From the NCBI RefSeq assembly GCF_008831285.2, contig NC_045145.1:16428802-16492801 (forward strand): a DNA stretch of 64,000 nucleotides. The letters run 5' to 3'. The notes beneath the pieces are model-generated. The model was given only the letters and a program-made list of their open reading frames with translations, had not been told where the DNA came from and did no database searches. The stretch comes from Nymphaea colorata (lineage: Eukaryota; Streptophyta; Magnoliopsida; Nymphaeales; Nymphaeaceae). The translations under genes and the position numbers were made by a program. Of the stretch, positions 12,267 to 24,880 are shown piece after piece; position 1 is the first letter of the stretch; each line of letters opens with the position of its first letter.

Positions 12267-12960
12267 CCAAATGGGCATGATGCTAATGATGTTGCAGATG
12301 GAAAAAATGCCTGAATTCGCAGATCTTCCGAACGAGTTTTCGGAGTATCTGGCAGGAAATTCAGGTAGCTTTCTCCCCACTTCTCCCTCTGTGCCGTGTG
12401 CCTACACTAACCCCATGAACTACCCGGGCGGAACATTGCCGCCGACGGCCGGAGGGATGGCGGAGGCCATGAGAGGTCCGGCCGACGACGACCCCAACGA
12501 TGTCCAGAAAATGAATTCGATGGGGACGATGAGGGAGATGATATTCAGGATCGCGGCTATGCAGCCAATCCATATAGATCCGGAGTCGGTGAAGCCGCCG
12601 AAGAGGAGGAACGTGAAGATCTCGAAGGATCCGCAGAGCGTCGCAGCGAGGCACCGGCGCGAGCGGATAAGCGAGAGGATAAGGATTCTTCAGAGATTGG
12701 TACCGGGAGGAACCAAGATGGACACTGCCTCGATGCTGGACGAGGCAATTCAGTACGTGAAATTCCTTAAGACTGAGGTGCAGTCTCTCGAGCAGGCCGC
12801 CGCATCGCAGACCGCCGGTGTCGCCGTGCCGGCGGGTAGGTTCGGCTTCCCGAATGCGGCAGCGGCGGTGCCGGATAATTACAGTGCATATCAGAGAGCT
12901 TACGGCAGCGGCCAAGCCTTTAGTTCCTCGCATTTGCTTGGCTACAATGCTGAGTTGTGA
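12232..12960 (+). CDS. HEC: HECATE1/2-type bHLH transcription factor
   Basis: An intronless gene encoding 242 aa. The bHLH domain is about residues 129-187. The preceding block [19 protein letters not shown] (100-118) and the basic region [20 protein letters not shown] are diagnostic of the HECATE/INDEHISCENT group, and they match HEC1/HEC2 better than IND. In Arabidopsis these nuclear factors control transmitting tract, stigma and gynoecium development and work with SPATULA in auxin/cytokinin patterning. The N-terminus is Met-rich; the tail after the helices is Ala-rich and ends in YNAEL. The start at 12232 is chosen because its context (GCCATGG) is good and translation immediately gives family-like sequence. 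An in-frame ATG at 12091 would add 47 residues made of translated pyrimidine-rich leader, unlike the family. Lack of introns is usual for HEC genes. The 3'UTR begins with a CT microsatellite at 13029. Confidence 0.96.
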   Translation: MDADAMKNLTDDQMGMMLMMLQMEKMPEFADLPNEFSEYLAGNSGSFLPTSPSVPCAYTNPMNYPGGTLPPTAGGMAEAMRGPADDDPNDVQKMNSMGTMREMIFRIAAMQPIHIDPESVKPPKRRNVKISKDPQSVAARHRRERISERIRILQRLVPGGTKMDTASMLDEAIQYVKFLKTEVQSLEQAAASQTAGVAVPAGRFGFPNAAAAVPDNYSAYQRAYGSGQAFSSSHLLGYNAEL

Positions 12961-13028
12961 GGTTGTACTGGTGTCGTTAGGAGAGTTCCTCTGCTCGTGT
13001 CTGTGTACATTCTCAGTCTATGGGGGTG

Positions 13029-13050
13029 CTCTCTCTCTCTCTCTCTCTCT
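13029..13050. repeat. (CT)n microsatellite in 3'UTR
   Basis: About eleven CT units, about 70 bases after the bHLH stop codon and likely transcribed in its 3'UTR. Confidence 0.9.
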
Positions 13051-16000
13051 GTCCTTTTAGGTTTGAGTGTTCAAGGTCGTCACTGTACAAGAGATGAGGA
13101 AAATTTGATACTTGTAGATTTTCTCTCTATCTTCCGCTACCCTCCCTGCATTTCTATTTGGACCTTCCCTTGAAACATGGGGCACCAAGTACCAGCAGTA
13201 ATTCCCACATCAATATGACTGAATTTTTCATCTCTCTCTCCCCCTGACTTTATTAGATTGCTGAACTGCAAATTTCAATTGCATGGACGTCGTCTTCAAA
13301 CGCTAAATCTAACAACACCTATGTCTCTAACATCGGATATTTACTATTCATTTCTCCATCGCGCTGCTATACTTTCAATTTTCTGAAACAACAGAAGGTT
13401 GGCACCTCTTGAAAACAGTGACAGTAATATATGATATAATATTATGTAACACGTATATTATATATTCCGACAATGTCCCAAAACATCATGTCAATGAGAA
13501 CTTTAATGCATGAAAACAGTAAATAAAAGACGCAAGCCACGATGCAGTACGTGTGCATGATTCAAAGTGAGCAAATGGGATAACAAACAAAAGCAAAGAT
13601 GAAACAACTGAGGTCATTCCAAGCTCCGAATCTCGCCGTCCATTTTCCCAGTGATTAGAACGATCGACTGCGCGAGGCAGCAGAGGCGAAAGGGAATTTT
13701 GTTGAAAGAAAGGGACAAGGGAGGGCCGTGGGGTGGGCGTCAGCTCTGCCGCTTTTGTCCCGGCTTGTCTTGAGAGGTCTAAGCATTTTTGAAGGTTGGC
13801 ACACTGCATGGGGAATCCACGTGAAGTTCTGACCTGCCCCGTGGTCTTAAGCCACGTCCACATGATCCCTCGGGCCCCACCCCACAGTACCTGTCCGATG
13901 TGGCACGCCACTTCAGCTTGGTCTCCCGCCGTCGCCTAATTCTTCTCGGCCCGTGTTTGACTCAAACAGTTAACAACATCGTCCGGACAGCATGGGCACA
14001 TCCGGCATTGTACTTCTCGGCTGACTGAGTGACTTAAAACCGAGGTGAACTCAGAAGGTGAAAGGATTCAAGGCTCGGGTTTTACGTCTCTTCGCATAAA
14101 CTGGTAAGCATCAGGTTAACACATAGTTGCATTTAAACTAACAAAACTTATTTTTATATCATGAAATAGATTGGTTCATTAATTATACACTTTTGGATCG
14201 TATTAAGTATTTGCCTCTCAATCGGAATCCAATTGGAAAGCCACTAGCCACGGGTCACCCTTCGAGCTTCTTCTATATGACGCGAGCTATATCTTCATTA
14301 ACGACGGAGCCCTTTCACTCTTTGTATCTAGAAGAAGAAAAGAAGCAAACAGTACATAAGAAGACAATGATACATAAGAAGACAAAGATTAGAAAGATAA
14401 ACAGTCTTCCTACGTCTATGGCCACACTGAAGCTCCACTATTTTTAACAATACAAAATGCAAAAGATGCTGGCCCTCTTAACATGGAGCCTAGTGCACAT
14501 GAGAAGCCTATTAAATTGGTCTCAACCTTTTAGATGTTTCATCATGTCTTAAGGATTACATCTCAGTGCACTCGATTTCTTCTCCAGCGATTGTAGTAGA
14601 ATAACGTGCAGGTGAGTACCATCATGGCAGAATAACTGCACAGTGTTTTTCATGAACAAGAAGAAGAAGTACTCTCTTCTCAACCATATTGAATCTTCAT
14701 CATAAGATAAGTCAAACCAGGGATATATAATCAATTGATCGCGAGGACCTATCGAAAAGAACCAATGTTAGATGTAGTTGGGATCGAAAAGCACTTAAGT
14801 TCCAGCTTCTCGGTAAATTATCTGCAAGGGAGTTGGTGCAATTTGATGGGGTAAAGGTAAAGGCAGCCAATATTCATTTTAAATTTTTGAGACATCAATT
14901 CTCTCTGCTGCAAAATGGGGCTACCGACTTAACCTGGTAGGGGCGGCACTTCGAATGCATACCATGTACCCTAATGAGAAGAGAGGCTGGGCGGGGGCCT
15001 TCGGGCGGGCGGGTGAAAGGCCTCTATCACTCACCTAGAAACTGCTGCTAGGTAAATTAAGTAAGGAGGGGCCGAAGCTGGTAGGAAGAGATCACCTGTG
15101 GGGGCGGGAACGTACAAGGCCACTAACTACACACAGGAGACAGAAGGTCAGGTCTCTCAAAAATCTGCGGCCTCCCCGGTGGCCGGCACGGCTCCTTTTC
15201 GCACAATTTTGAAACGGTGGCGTGGATTCACTGGATATGTTCACATGCTTCGTCGCCTCGAGCAAGCATCCATGAGTGAACCGTGTGGCCCCTCGAAGGC
15301 TAGTGCCCTGACCCGAATAACTATTGTACTGGGATAAATCGGTCTCGCCACGGCGCTGCAGGCCATGCGTCGACTCTTGGTTGGCTGCCGTGGAGGTGCC
15401 CAATCAGATCTTCTTTCCCTAACTCTTTCACCATTTGGCGGTGGCGTCCCCAATAATGTCAGTTAATGTCAGTTAAGAGGCTTTTACAGGACCCTGTTTC
15501 CCATCTCAAGCTTGTTTTTGTGTATATGTCAAAAATAATTTAAAAAGGAGCAAAAATTTTGATCAGTTAATAAGAACAAAGTTTCATGTTCACGTATATT
15601 CTTCTTTTGAATTCTTAGATAACTAGCCATCTATGGCGCTTTGGCCGAAACATACGGTGATCATATGATGTTATTGGTGAAATCAATGAACATTGATTTG
15701 AGGGAACCATCTGGATATTATCTGTAAGTAAATATGCTTGAATTTGAATTTTGGCTGAGTGTAACAACCCAACTCCAAAAATGCTAGGAACCATAACAAT
15801 CATCTTATTAATGATTCCTCTTTATAAGCTCTTGAAGATCTCTCAAAATCTTCAATACGAGACTAAATTTCTGAGGTGTTATACTGGTCGTTGCAACGAT
15901 ATAAGTTACTCCGATCAAATTGTCAAGAAAACGAGCTCCTTGAAAAGATAAACTACTTGAGATCGTTCAATCTATATATTGTTTTGGTTTGCATTTCCTA

Positions 16001-16600
16001 TCTAAATCTTAAAAAAGGTGTTTACTTGGTTATTGCCAAGAGTGACATTTGGAAACTTATAGAGGAGTAAAAATGTTGAAAGGTAGGTTGGTGGGAAGAA
16101 GCTAATGGAATTGAACATTCTCATTATACTATGAGGTAGGTTGGTCCACTGTTTGGTGAATCATTCCTAGGCTGCCACCATGAAAGTTTACTGCCAAGAA
16201 GGAAAGGAAACAGCCAAAAGCAAAAGAGGGGACCATCCAATACACAAAAGTAAATGAATTATGTCAAGGTTTTTTTTTTTCAAACTTTTCTTTTATTGCC
16301 AAGAGCCCTTTAGAGAAAAAAAAAAAAAGGCTTACCTTCATGCTCCAAGCCTAGCGTAATGTTGCCGAAAAACTCAGGCAACAAAAGGCCGAATTTCTGC
16401 TTGAATCTAAGGTTTCAACTTGACATCCTTCACAGTTTTTCTCTTACCAACAGTTCATAAAACCAAACAATTTCATAACTTGTAGTCTGATCAGCATTTT
16501 AAATCTGGCATCATGCCTTCAGAGGCATTTGTATGACCCTCCATCTAACCCAGTGTTGTGAAAACCAAGTTTTTAAATGAACTTTAAAACCCTAGTTTTT

Positions 16601-16815
16601 TTATTTGGGTGACACATCCTAAACCTGGTATTTATTTGAATCACCTAAGGGGGGCCAAGTTTTTTACTTTCTTTTACAAAGTTATGTTTTGTCAAAACTA
16701 GATTTTCGTTAAACCCGATTTTGACGACATTCAAACACTCCAAATACCTTATTTTAGAGGTAAAACTAGGTTTTGCCTCCAAAAACTGGTTTGGAAGTGT
16801 AATCCAAACAAACCC
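16601..16815. mobile_element. MITE copy B, same family as 42603
   Basis: The left end reads TTTGGGTGACACATCCTAAA. The reverse complement of the right end reads TTTGGATTACACTTCCAAAC. These are imperfect terminal inverted repeats about 215 bases apart. The inside carries short words such as AACTAGGTTTT and AACTGGTTT in both orientations, as in the other copies. A target duplication is not clear. No coding capacity. Confidence 0.55.
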
Positions 16816-16860
16816 ATTTATCTCAAACCTCAAAACGGCTGTAAACGATTACTTTACCCC

Positions 16861-16939
16861 AAATGGGCAGCTAAATTCCTAGCTTAGAAGGTGTTATTTC
16901 AGCCTCAACAAATGGGCAGCTAAGATCCAAGCTTAGAAG
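16861..16939. repeat. 30-bp direct repeat pair
   Basis: AAATGGGCAGCTAAATTCCT at 16861 recurs at 16910 as AAATGGGCAGCTAAGATCC, both followed by AAGCTTAGAAGG-like sequence. The period is 49 bases. It lies just beyond MITE copy B. Confidence 0.75.
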
Positions 16940-18939
16940 GACACCCGGTCAAGGTCAAAGTCAAGGCCGGCCAAGACCTGGGTCCCATGTCTTGGTTTGC
17001 ACGTGAAGTGCAACCATATGGTCCTTGGGAGATCTGTCAGATCTTGAGCACCATAAAGCCATTTTTTTTCCTACTTTTGGTAACTTGAGGCTAAGCATGC
17101 TCGCATCATATTATGATCAAACCCGGATGTGGTCAAAATTCTCCATCTTTTCCAACTTAAAAATCATAGGTTGACCAATCTAGAGGCAGGTGTTGGGGGG
17201 TCTAGAGGAGCAGCCGACTCCAAATCATGTCAATCTATAATCAGGAATAGAATTTTTCTGTTCGAATGCAGAATTTTTTTGGTGGTGTTCTTGGATCTGT
17301 TAGTCAAAGTTCATCATCTCAACCCGCTTTTCACTAGGCCCATGTGCACATATATTCCATTATTGTAGCTTTCACAGTGTGAGTATAAAGACTATAGAGG
17401 TTTGTCCCATTAAATACAAACTCTCATTTTCAATCGACATCAGAAGCCGCTAGATTCAAGCGAGTACTGAAGCGTAAGCATTTCTTTACTGTGTCCAATT
17501 GCTTTGCATGTTCAGCGTAAAGGCTTTCAATAAAGCAACAAAATTATTTGGCCTTTATCAGAAACGCCATATAAGAGGCTCCTTTTTTGACTCTTGACAG
17601 AGAGGTGCTTTTCCTTGGAACTAAACCCACTGGCGCTCTCAGTACAGAAGGGAAAGGAGCTCCAATATTTTAGAATTCAAGGCTGCCACAATTCCAAAAG
17701 AGAAAAAAACAAGCGATGCTGAACTCCGTAGGAAGAACCACTTCTTTCTTATTGTTGTTAATGTTGCGAATGGTTCCTCGAAATTTCTGAAAAGACAATC
17801 CCAGACTCGATTCAAATGAAATCTCCAATCGATGGATGTTTCGCAAAAGTCGGGTTGCGGTAGTGTTCTTCTCTCACAGCCTGTTTGGATGGAAAGGAAT
17901 GAAAAGGGTAGTCAATTCTATGTTTGGTTGATTAATTAAGAAGAAAAGAAATAAAAAATAAAAAACATGTTTGGTTGCAAAGGAAGGGAAATAAAAGCAA
18001 GGAAAAGAAAAGAACAACTTTTAATGTAAATTCAATCAATCTAAAAATTGGAGGAATTGAGATGGAAAGAAAAGAGTTGTTCATTTCCTCTTTTCTTCTT
18101 CCATTTCCTTTTCTTTTGTTTCCTTTATGCCCCTCCATTTCCTTCAATCTAAGAGACCATAAAAAAACTTGGGCCTCCCTATGGAATTACATGCAAAAAG
18201 TGGGGTTCAAATGTAAATGTATCGACAGGACGCAGAAGAGCCCTCCTATTGTTTTACTCACATTTGGTGACGAACTAATGGTCATTGGTGAACCAATACA
18301 GATAGATCCAAAGGTAAAGGAAATCCTCCTTCCAAACATGTACCTCCCACCGTCTTTTTTCATAAATTTTTAGATGCATTGATTTGAGATCCAATCTTCG
18401 GATCCAACCATCTTCATTAGAAAACCAAACCACCCCTCAGATCCAAAGTTGTAAAAAAAAAAAAAAATGGTCCCAAAGTTAGATCCAAAATTGTAAAAAA
18501 TGGTACCTGCGCGCCCCATACATATATGTCTGTTTGCTTTCCGATATGGCAAATGATCAGCCTATGTATATTGTTACATATCAACCCGTATCGCCTATTT
18601 TTTCAATTATATGTAACTAAAATAATTTAAGCTATTTTAAACTGATTTAAAAAATAAAACAATTTAAACATCTGCCTCGTATCACATCGGCCAATAGCCT
18701 TTACAGCCCATATCTGCATGTCTTTTAGACCTTCTAAAGTGTCGCCATAGTTTAGGGAATTAACTTTTGTTAAAATCTCTCCCCTTGTTTGTGCATGCTG
18801 ATAGCAAAGAATTTTTAATTAAGAAGTACTAACACTTTAAATTTAAATTTTAAATTTTGAAGGACATCCACATGTTTCAATATGTAAGTAGAGTGATTTT
18901 TAATTACCCACACCAGCTCACATGTGCCTCCGCGATAAC

Positions 18940-19059
18940 TTGACAGCGTCAACAAACTAAGAGGAGACAAATGCCAGATTAATTGTAACCATTCATGCTT
19001 CCACCACGAGTTGACAGGCGTCAACAAACAGAGGCTAGACAAATCCTGGCTTAATTATG
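18940..19059. repeat. Diverged 71-bp tandem duplication
   Basis: Copy 1 starts TTGACAGCGTCAACAAAC at 18940 and copy 2 TTGACAGGCGTCAACAAAC at 19011. Both continue into an AGACAAAT..C..TTAATT.T block. Each copy begins with a short palindrome (TTGAC...GTCAA), which contains W-box-like TTGAC cores in both orientations. Confidence 0.6.
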
Positions 19060-21274
19060 AATGAGAAGCATAATGGGTGTTGAGCTACCGGGCCCTTGTG
19101 TGTGTGAGTGCAAAAGAAGAACTTATCACAACCCTATCCAAATCACATAGACAAGCCTACTTCTCTCTCTTTTCATTATTCTGGTAGTATAGCGAAAACT
19201 TCCTTTATTTAAGTTGGATGAGTGAAAGAGTATTTCATCCTATCACCTAACATAAGGGTTGAAGTCTCAACCCCGCCTCCCTCCCTCTTCAGAGGGTAGA
19301 AACCCTGTTTTCAATGTTGTAGGGTGATGTTTTCATTATGCTTTAATTTGCATATTTTTTTTTAGCATAAAAAGTTGACACCCTAAGAATTCAAAATGAA
19401 AATTTGCTACCTATTAGCACTTACCCCCGTCTGTTGCACCAACCCTCCAAACTGAACTTTCATGGTATGGTGCACAACTGTTTTCATCATCGTTCATATC
19501 ATAGATTCATCGCAGATTATCTATGTTTTTGTTGGCCAAGATATCCAAAGTCTCTCAATCACCATTCAATCCTTGGCCAGCCTCAAGTTGCACATAACCT
19601 AATCCAACTCCGACCTTCAAGATACTTAGTTGAACCATTTGCAACCGGCTTAGCTACCTCCTCTAGAGTTATTCGGCTACGAAAGTTCTTCGCGGGTTCC
19701 AAACTAAGGATAATGTTAAGGTGGTGTTTTCATAAGGCAGCCCAACATATAAATAAAATAGTTCTTTATATTAATGAGAAACCCATTAATTAGACGGGAA
19801 GCTAGTTTTGTCTCTATATATGCACATTCCTGGAACGCGCCCCATCTATAATGGAGGGCGGTGTGCATTGCATTAAAGCACACCAAATCCAGGACGAAGA
19901 AGTGGACGTCTCAATGTTAATGCTAGTGGGCAGGGATAAAGCACAGGTGCTGATGTTTCATCGTTCACATGATCACTGACCAAAGGACTCATTTATTCGT
20001 ATGGAATTTCGTCAAAGGATAGTCAGCTATGTTAACTAAGAGGGCCCATTTAAGAATGCACTCTTGCGTCTCCCGTTCAAGTAGCATGGTTCCTTCTCCG
20101 TCCAGTGGTAAATTTTCTGTACATGGTAGGAAACGAGGTCATAGTTACCTTCAGTGCATTAATGGAATTGGTTGCAGAGATTTTGGTCCCGATCAACTCC
20201 AAATAATAATAGGAGAAAGTCATCTGTCATCTCTGTACCTCTCTGAGGATCTGATTTTATGTATGTGTGATCTGCAAAGTTCATTTTTAGTGGAAATCTG
20301 CATTCTGGACTGCTATAGAACCATTGTGTGTTGATTTTTGAATTCCTTCTCTAACTTTTCAGGGCATTCTCTGATGTAATGACTAGGCGTTACAGGCACG
20401 CTCCTGTGTCCTTGTAGCAGGGCTGTTCTGCACTCGTTGCTCTGATCGTTCAAATTTCAGCAGCCGGTTTCTTCTGTGAAACTCTTTTTCGATTGATTTT
20501 CTTGAGTTGCTACTCCTTTCACCCTTGCCCACAAAAATTTATTGACTTCAATTGCTTATTTACATGAAACAACTTTGAGTGATGAGTTTTCGAGCAGAAA
20601 GAAGGTACAAACATAAGGGAGAACCACGGAACTGACGGGCACCATGCTCGATAAAAGGAAAGAGGCAACCTACCAAACAATGCTGCAATAATGCATGAGG
20701 TGGGGCTCATTGTTGCAGCAAGCACTAAAGTTGGAGATCAAAAGGAGGTTATGGTCACAGAGGTGAAATTTAGTTCCTCTCCTTGAAGACATCTAGTCAA
20801 GATGTATAGGATAACAGTGGAGTTACAACAAAGCCGTTCCTTGTATCCAATCCCATTTTGACTAGTGGGATTCAGAATGCATTGAATCCTTCCGATCTTG
20901 GAAAATTTCTCCATTAAAGTCTTAGTCCAAAGAAGGTGGGTACCGAGGGAAAAGTGGGTCCGGACCCACCCGGGAGCTCAAAACACGTAGGGAGAGGACC
21001 ACAAATGAGGTGCACATGCTCCTTTGAATGATAGCAGAAGAGGGGAGGGTTGGTTCCTCTTGTCATTTTTTGTGGGTTCTTTTACCTTTGTTCCTTCCTT
21101 TTTTCTTTTAACATGCAGAGAAAACTGCATTTTTCTTCCTTAAGTTGCAGGGCACATGCTTCTTTGAATGATGGCAGGGAACACTGAGATCTGTTGTCTC
21201 CAAGTGACCGTGACTCTTCCTAGTTTAGTTTAACCAAGTACCAAGTTTTTCAAAGCCACCAGGTACAAGATGCA

Positions 21275-21276
<2 letters not shown>

Positions 21277-21314
<38 letters not shown>
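21277..21314. repeat. (CT)n microsatellite
   Basis: About nineteen uninterrupted CT units in non-coding sequence. Confidence 0.95.
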
Positions 21315-21317
<3 letters not shown>

Positions 21318-23860
21318 CGCACGCAAACACATTATGTAGTAATTCTTTGGAATATTTGTTCATCTTTTAGAAATTATCTTCCAGCAAGAAGATTGACCGT
21401 GAGAGGAGTGTTTACTGTTTATATGTTTCTCGATCTCCGCAGGAGATAGACAGCAGATGCGACCAAGAACAGTAAAAACCCTTTGCGCTTTTCTTCAAGG
21501 GGATCATGATGCAACAATATTCACTTGCTTTTACTTCTTTTGTTCATTCTCTTCCTTTCCCTTTATTCTGCGGTTTATTTTATTGGTTTCTCGCTTTCCT
21601 GCAACAGCCTCCCCAAGGGAGAAAAAACCGGTGATCGTAATGCCTACCATCACCGTGACTCAAAAAATAAAGGACAATTATACGTTTAATAGGCACTGCC
21701 GAGCGTTGAACTGGCCTACTGTGTAGGCCTCGCAACCATGAGGCTGACCTTTCAGACCTGCCACCTACCGAAGGACCACAGCTGAGATGCAGAATCATGA
21801 CACGAAATGAAGTAAAATCATTCACACACTAATTGACCATCTGCCTCAATGGAAACTCACCGGTTACAGGCAGCGTTCGAAGGATCATAACCTGGTAAAA
21901 GTGCCCTCACATTGGTTTCTGAAATTCAAAAGCAGAACATTAAGCCTAAACTGCTTTAATGGCGGCATTAATGGGCAAGAAATCCCGGCTTCTGATCAAC
22001 GGGGAATGGGTCGTAAAAAAGATTTTGTTTTGTTATGTATGCGAGTATGCAATTTGACCCTTCTGCTGACGATATAGATCATGTTCCTTTCTGGGTATCC
22101 TTTATAAGCCTGTAGATTCGGTTGGGAGAATTAAAAGTCTCTCTCTCTCGTGTGCGTCCGGATAAGGCGTGATCTTTCCTCACTCGGACATGTCTTTTGT
22201 TTGAGGTTCATTCTGTGAGAAACTGCTTTCCAATGGTCTGTCTCCTGAAGATGACAAGAAGGGCCCCCACTACTGTTGCAATTCAGATGGCTGTTGGCGG
22301 AGACGTGGAGTCGATGGAAGTGACTTGGAAGGTACTGTTGATGTGAAATGGAGGTGCATCAAATTGTGGGGAATTGACCAGTCTGGTGCACCTTCCTGCG
22401 GATTTCCATGGAAAACCATTTTTTATTTTCGTTTTTTTTTTTCTATAAACTGTTAGAAAGAAAAATTGTGCATACAATATTTGTATTAGGAGCTTTTAAA
22501 AAAAAATATTAGTAATCCTTGTATCGGTGTTATAATTAATGGCAAGCCTATGCGACTTTAATGGTCGATACAGATGTTTTTTTTTTATATTTTAATGGTA
22601 TTTTTCTTTTTAATAAACTTTTTCGTTTGAATACACACCCTCATTAGTGGCGGAGCTAAAGTTATCGTCATGTGCCCACACTAGCTCATCAATTTTACTT
22701 TATTTATATATAAAATTATCGCTGATTTTTAGTTTTTTTTTTTAATATGTAAGTATCCTTCAAGTTTGAATTTGGTGAGTGTGCCTTTATTAATTAGATT
22801 TTGATGCAATCTTATGTCCAAGGGAGGAGTACCTTTGGATAAGCTTAGTAGCAACCCACCATTTGAAAAAGACTTGAAGGTTTTCGTGTTCCCCATTTTT
22901 TTGGTTTTTGTTGCATTAAGTCTTAGATAAGGTATAGTATACATGTTAATTAAAGTGTATTGATTTTAATTTTTAAGGTTAAAAATCACAAAATATATGA
23001 AAATAGAACATGTGACGCACCCACACATCCCCTTGCTCATTAGCTTTTTTTATTAAACAAAAAATAATTAATTACATATAATGGAGACTGAAGAAAGCAA
23101 ACGCGCCGGACGCATAGCTCCCTAGAATTAAGATATTATTTTCTGTTTGAACTTAATTTGTAGGAAAACAATTCCATTCGGTCGGTGACTCGGTGGTCAC
23201 AAGAAAATTAAATAAAGGCAGCTTGGATGTATCCACATCCATCCGGTTCCGCTACTTTAGAAAAAAAAAAAAGTCTTTGATTTGGGTTGTGAATTGGCAG
23301 AAGATTTTGTTGCGTATTTTTCAATAAAATAAAGGAAAAATCAAAACAAAAAAAGTTAAATATTTAAAAATCGTAAAAAAAGGAAGTATTACAAATTTAC
23401 AAGTGCATAGCTTCCTTAGTTACATTGCATTGAACTGACGGGAAGAAGATTTGGACGGAATTGACGTGAGCGGCCCTCTAGGGGTAAGTCCTGGTTTTTA
23501 ATGACATGCATCATTCAAACAGCCTGGTTTACCGTTCAGTTAGAAACTTGAATCCGAAAACGAAGAAGAGGAAATGAAGATGAACAAAAATTAAATTACT
23601 CCTTTACTTAAACGAAGGATCGGAGGGATATGATATGCTTTGTATTTGTATTCGGCCTTCATATGCAAGGTAGAGTTAGAAATTTCTCATGAGGAGGTGG
23701 AATTATAGTTTTGAAATTTTGGCAAGATATGAAATATAATTTTTCAAAATTTTTATGCAGATAAATAAATTTTTTTTAAAATTTACATGTAATTTAACCC
23801 ATACCTATGAAATTTTGGTTTTCCGAAAGCCATGTGTTATGGTGAATTTTAGAAACTTGG

Positions 23861-24045
23861 TTTATTTGTTTCAATGATACACTCAAAGTTTAGTTTTTTC
23901 ATAAATAATCTTAAGGGGTCAGGATTTTCATACTCGTTTACAAAATCAGGTTTTCTCGCACTCAAACACTCCCAAAAATTGGTTTTAAAAGTAAAACCAG
24001 GTTTTAAGACAGAACCTGGCTTTAGGGTATCATCCAAACGCTGGA
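23861..24045. mobile_element. MITE copy C, same family as 42603
   Basis: The left end GTTTCAATGATACACTCAAAG pairs with the reverse complement of the right end, GTTTGGATGATACCCTAAAG. The interior repeats AACCAGGTTTT-type words. About 185 bases, non-coding, probably an old copy; the target duplication is not resolved. Confidence 0.5.
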
Positions 24046-24626
24046 ATAGGTTTTCTTGTTTTAAGCCTACACAGATCTAATTTACACTAGTAACAATGCA
24101 AAGTGCCGTTCTCGAACCAGACTTTTTTGGGTGTGACAATGAGAATTTCTAAGTTAAAATTTTCACAAAAACTTCAATTGTAGCATCTTTTATCCTTATA
24201 CATCATATTTGTATGCCAATATCAGCTGATTTGAATTAAGATCACGTTTGCAAATTTGAAATTTTAAATGTAATTGTTTGTACCTGATCCAGCTAGGTCA
24301 ACAAACTAAAGAAACAAACATTAATATTACTAAGAGAATGTTTGGTAAAACAAAGCCCATGTTTCTTATCAACGCCATGTAAAGAATAAAGTTTGATATA
24401 AACCTAATGAAGAGAATCCATGCTATAATTTATGAAGAGACTCTGGTTGTGGTGCAATCTACAATATTTTGCAGAACTAAACTCCAAAATTTGGTTTTTG
24501 TTTGCTTTTTTTAGACTATGGATGCGACTAATGTGATAATTAGTAGGTGCTACACACTTAGAAATAAACATGATTATAAATGTTTTTTAAACCCAACAAT
24601 CAAAGGTTAATCCCGCTTTTCCTTAT

Positions 24627-24880
24627 GGGGGTGTTGATAACATCGGATTTGAGATTTTTAGGATTTGAGAGACGTGAATTTAAGATCAGACCCTTCCCTC
24701 CCCGATCTTAAAACCAACATTTTCTCAATGCAAAGAAGTAAAATAAAGATCTTAAGTATGGATCATAGGTCTAACCTAAGACCCCTTGTTTGATAAACTA
24801 TGGATTTAAACATGGATTTTTGCCACTTCGGATCCACATCAGATCTGTGGATTTCAAATCCAGAGCAATCAAATTCCCCC
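24627..24880. mobile_element. MITE-like inverted-repeat element
   Basis: The left end GGGGGTGTTGATAACATCGG and the reverse complement of the right end, GGGGGAATTTGATTGCTCTGG, both lead into GATTTGARAT, giving imperfect terminal repeats of about 30 bases across 254 bases. The inside is non-coding and rich in GGATTT/AAATCC words. The TTA before the left end and TAA after the right end do not form a direct duplication, so the exact ends are uncertain. Confidence 0.45.

Noticed and set aside
12361-12933. 190-codon antisense ORF across the bHLH gene
   Set aside because: It is a shadow of the GC-rich coding strand. It has no motifs, and the plus-strand protein is certain.
17878-18440. Possible hairpin element (purine-rich arm then pyrimidine-rich arm)
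   Set aside because: The arms are low-complexity A/G and C/T runs that pair loosely, and no convincing terminal repeat or target duplication was found.
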